Origin: Flavipsychrobacter sp.
GTDB taxonomy: Bacteria; Bacteroidota; Bacteroidia; Chitinophagales; Chitinophagaceae
Direction of reading: 5' to 3'
DNA: 52,535 bases
Assembly: GCA_016786665.1 (NCBI GenBank)
Contig: JAEUVZ010000003.1
Coordinates: forward strand, 1-52,535
A model generated the notes under the pieces. That model ran no database searches. It was given only the letters and a program-made list of their open reading frames with translations, and had not been told where the DNA came from. The position numbers and the translations under genes are program-made. Numbering within the stretch: position 1 is the stretch's first letter; every line of letters starts with the position of its first letter. Positions 51,537 through 52,535 of the stretch are shown piece by piece.

Positions 51537-52535
51537 ATGCAGCTTAGGTATATCTTATCCACATTGGCCTTTCTCTGGGCGAATTGTGCTTTTGCGCAAT
51601 CGGCGGCGCGTGCTACGCAGGAGGTGAAAGTGCCTTATACAAAGCCGGTTCCCGATGACCCGCGCAATAAGGCTAAAGCTGTGGAGCATGAGAATCCCTT
51701 CCGGGCTGAAAAGGGAGCGAAGAAACTGTATAACAAAGCAACAGAACTCTTCCGCAAGGGGAAACATGAAGAGGCCTGCACTACCATGAAGCAGGCCATA
51801 TCCGCTGACCCGTCCTACGCCTATGCTTATAGCTCCCTGGGCGAATGGTACTTTAAGCTGCGTAAGTATGACCAGGCCGTGGACGTATTCCGCAGCGCTT
51901 CCAGCCGCTGCAAGAACGGGCAGAAAGACTTTGCGCGCCCACTGGCCAGGAGCCTGCTGTACAACCAAAGTCCCGGTGAAGCACTGGCGCTTATTAATAC
52001 CTATGGTGGTGACGACAAAACAGGGGAGTGGAGGCTGCTGAAAGAGCAAAGCCAGTTCATGCTGACGGCGCTGGGTAAGGTGTGGCGCGATACCGTGGAA
52101 CACATGGGCGTGCGCATCAACAGCCCGTACCCGGAGCTATACCCGTATGTAACCGCCGATACACAGACCCTGCACTTTACGCGCCGTGTGAAAGGAATGG
52201 ACGAAGATTTCTTCTTTGCCAAAGCGGATAGCTGCGGTGGCTGGTTTGCGGCACTGAACCTGGGCAATCCGCCCAATACTCCCAACCATGAGTACGCACA
52301 GACGTTCTCGGTGGACGGTCACTACATGTTTTATACAAAATGCGACAACCGCAGTGATAACGGCTGGGACAAAGGCGGCTGCGACCTGTATATGTCGTTT
52401 CGTAAAGACACAGCTGATGAATGGTCGGCGCCGGAGAACTTTGGCGCTACCATTAATAGTCCGGGATATGAAGGGATGGCCTGCCTTTCTCCCGATAACC
52501 GCGAGCTATACTTTGTGAGCGACCGGGAAGGGGGC
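51537..52535 (+). CDS. TPR + PD40 beta-propeller protein, PorE-like (3' end missing)
   Basis: An open frame from ATG 51537 to the window end (333 codons, no stop). Signal peptide MQLRYILSTLAFLWANCAFA; then TPR helices (about 62-165) with AKKLYNKATELFRKGKHEEA and YAYSSLGEWYFKLRKYDQAVD; from about 185 the WD40-like PD40 propeller with RINSPYPELYPYVTADTQTLHF (split), FSVDGHYMFYTKCDN and NSPGYEGMACLSPDNRELYFVSDREGG (split). This order is that of PorE, a T9SS protein with TPR, propeller, CRD and OmpA domains, and of related OmpA-family proteins. The OmpA part would lie beyond the window. T9SS assignment is an inference. Confidence 0.82.
   Translation, partial: MQLRYILSTLAFLWANCAFAQSAARATQEVKVPYTKPVPDDPRNKAKAVEHENPFRAEKGAKKLYNKATELFRKGKHEEACTTMKQAISADPSYAYAYSSLGEWYFKLRKYDQAVDVFRSASSRCKNGQKDFARPLARSLLYNQSPGEALALINTYGGDDKTGEWRLLKEQSQFMLTALGKVWRDTVEHMGVRINSPYPELYPYVTADTQTLHFTRRVKGMDEDFFFAKADSCGGWFAALNLGNPPNTPNHEYAQTFSVDGHYMFYTKCDNRSDNGWDKGGCDLYMSFRKDTADEWSAPENFGATINSPGYEGMACLSPDNRELYFVSDREGG

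Noticed and set aside
50858-51547. Long Phe/Leu/Ser-rich open frames on the plus strand
   Set aside because: They are antisense to the Glu/Lys/Gln-rich coiled coil of the DUF2130 gene; its codon bias alone keeps the other strand open. No start signal or family match.

Overview
The window comes from a member of the Bacteroidota, most likely a Chitinophagales/Chitinophagaceae-type bacterium. Four things point there: repeated TAnnTTTG promoter elements, several proteins ending in type IX secretion (T9SS) C-terminal domains, a PorX-type response regulator fused to a PglZ domain, and a PorG-like (DUF6089) barrel next to nadK. It is chromosomal: tRNA-Leu, rpmI/rplT, glyS, purL, gcvP, tig, ispE, nadK and folB are all present. 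No phage, insertion sequence or CRISPR array was seen. The 3' end of the window cuts a gene, and the 5' end may also do so.

Layout. 1-1.5 kb: a frameshifted outer-membrane barrel gene and an NTF2-like lipoprotein. 1.9-3.8 kb: glyS and a small conserved-looking protein. 3.8-7.1 kb: an apparent three-gene operon encoding an MbnP-like lipoprotein, an MbnH/MauG-type diheme peroxidase lipoprotein and an exported HExxH metalloprotease. It ends tail-to-tail with an orphan OmpR-type regulator. 8-9.5 kb: tRNA-Leu and trigger factor. 9.9-12.7 kb: a large T9SS type-B cargo protein. 12.7-16.3 kb: corrinoid adenosyltransferase, an orphan ABC ATPase, ispE, rpmI-rplT and an exported coiled-coil protein. 16.3-22.2 kb: a GT-C-type membrane protein, purL, folB and a propeller lipoprotein with an atypical haem motif. 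22.3-27.7 kb: an Omp85 protein, nadK, PorG-like barrel, GNAT and PorX. 28.4-32.5 kb: MoxR ATPase, a repeat-rich exported protein and a ParA-type ATPase. 32.7-43.8 kb: three T9SS type-A proteins, including a 1491-residue subtilase, interleaved with a desaturase, a candidate small RNA and a NarL-type regulator. 44-46 kb: an XRE-like/degenerate NarL gene pair, a helically phased repeat array and a degenerate LytM protein. 46.4-52.5 kb: gcvP, a zeta-toxin-like pair, a DUF2130 protein and the start of a PorE-like protein.

Main theme: secretion machinery and its control (PorX, PorG-like, PorE-like) share the window with four T9SS cargo proteins. The items most worth a second look are the MbnP/MbnH/metalloprotease operon, a candidate 155-nt small RNA near 35.7-35.85 kb, a six-copy helically phased TTGACTTTT array near 45.1 kb, a zeta-type kinase overlapping a small partner gene, and a receiver-domain protein that has lost its phosphoacceptor aspartate.
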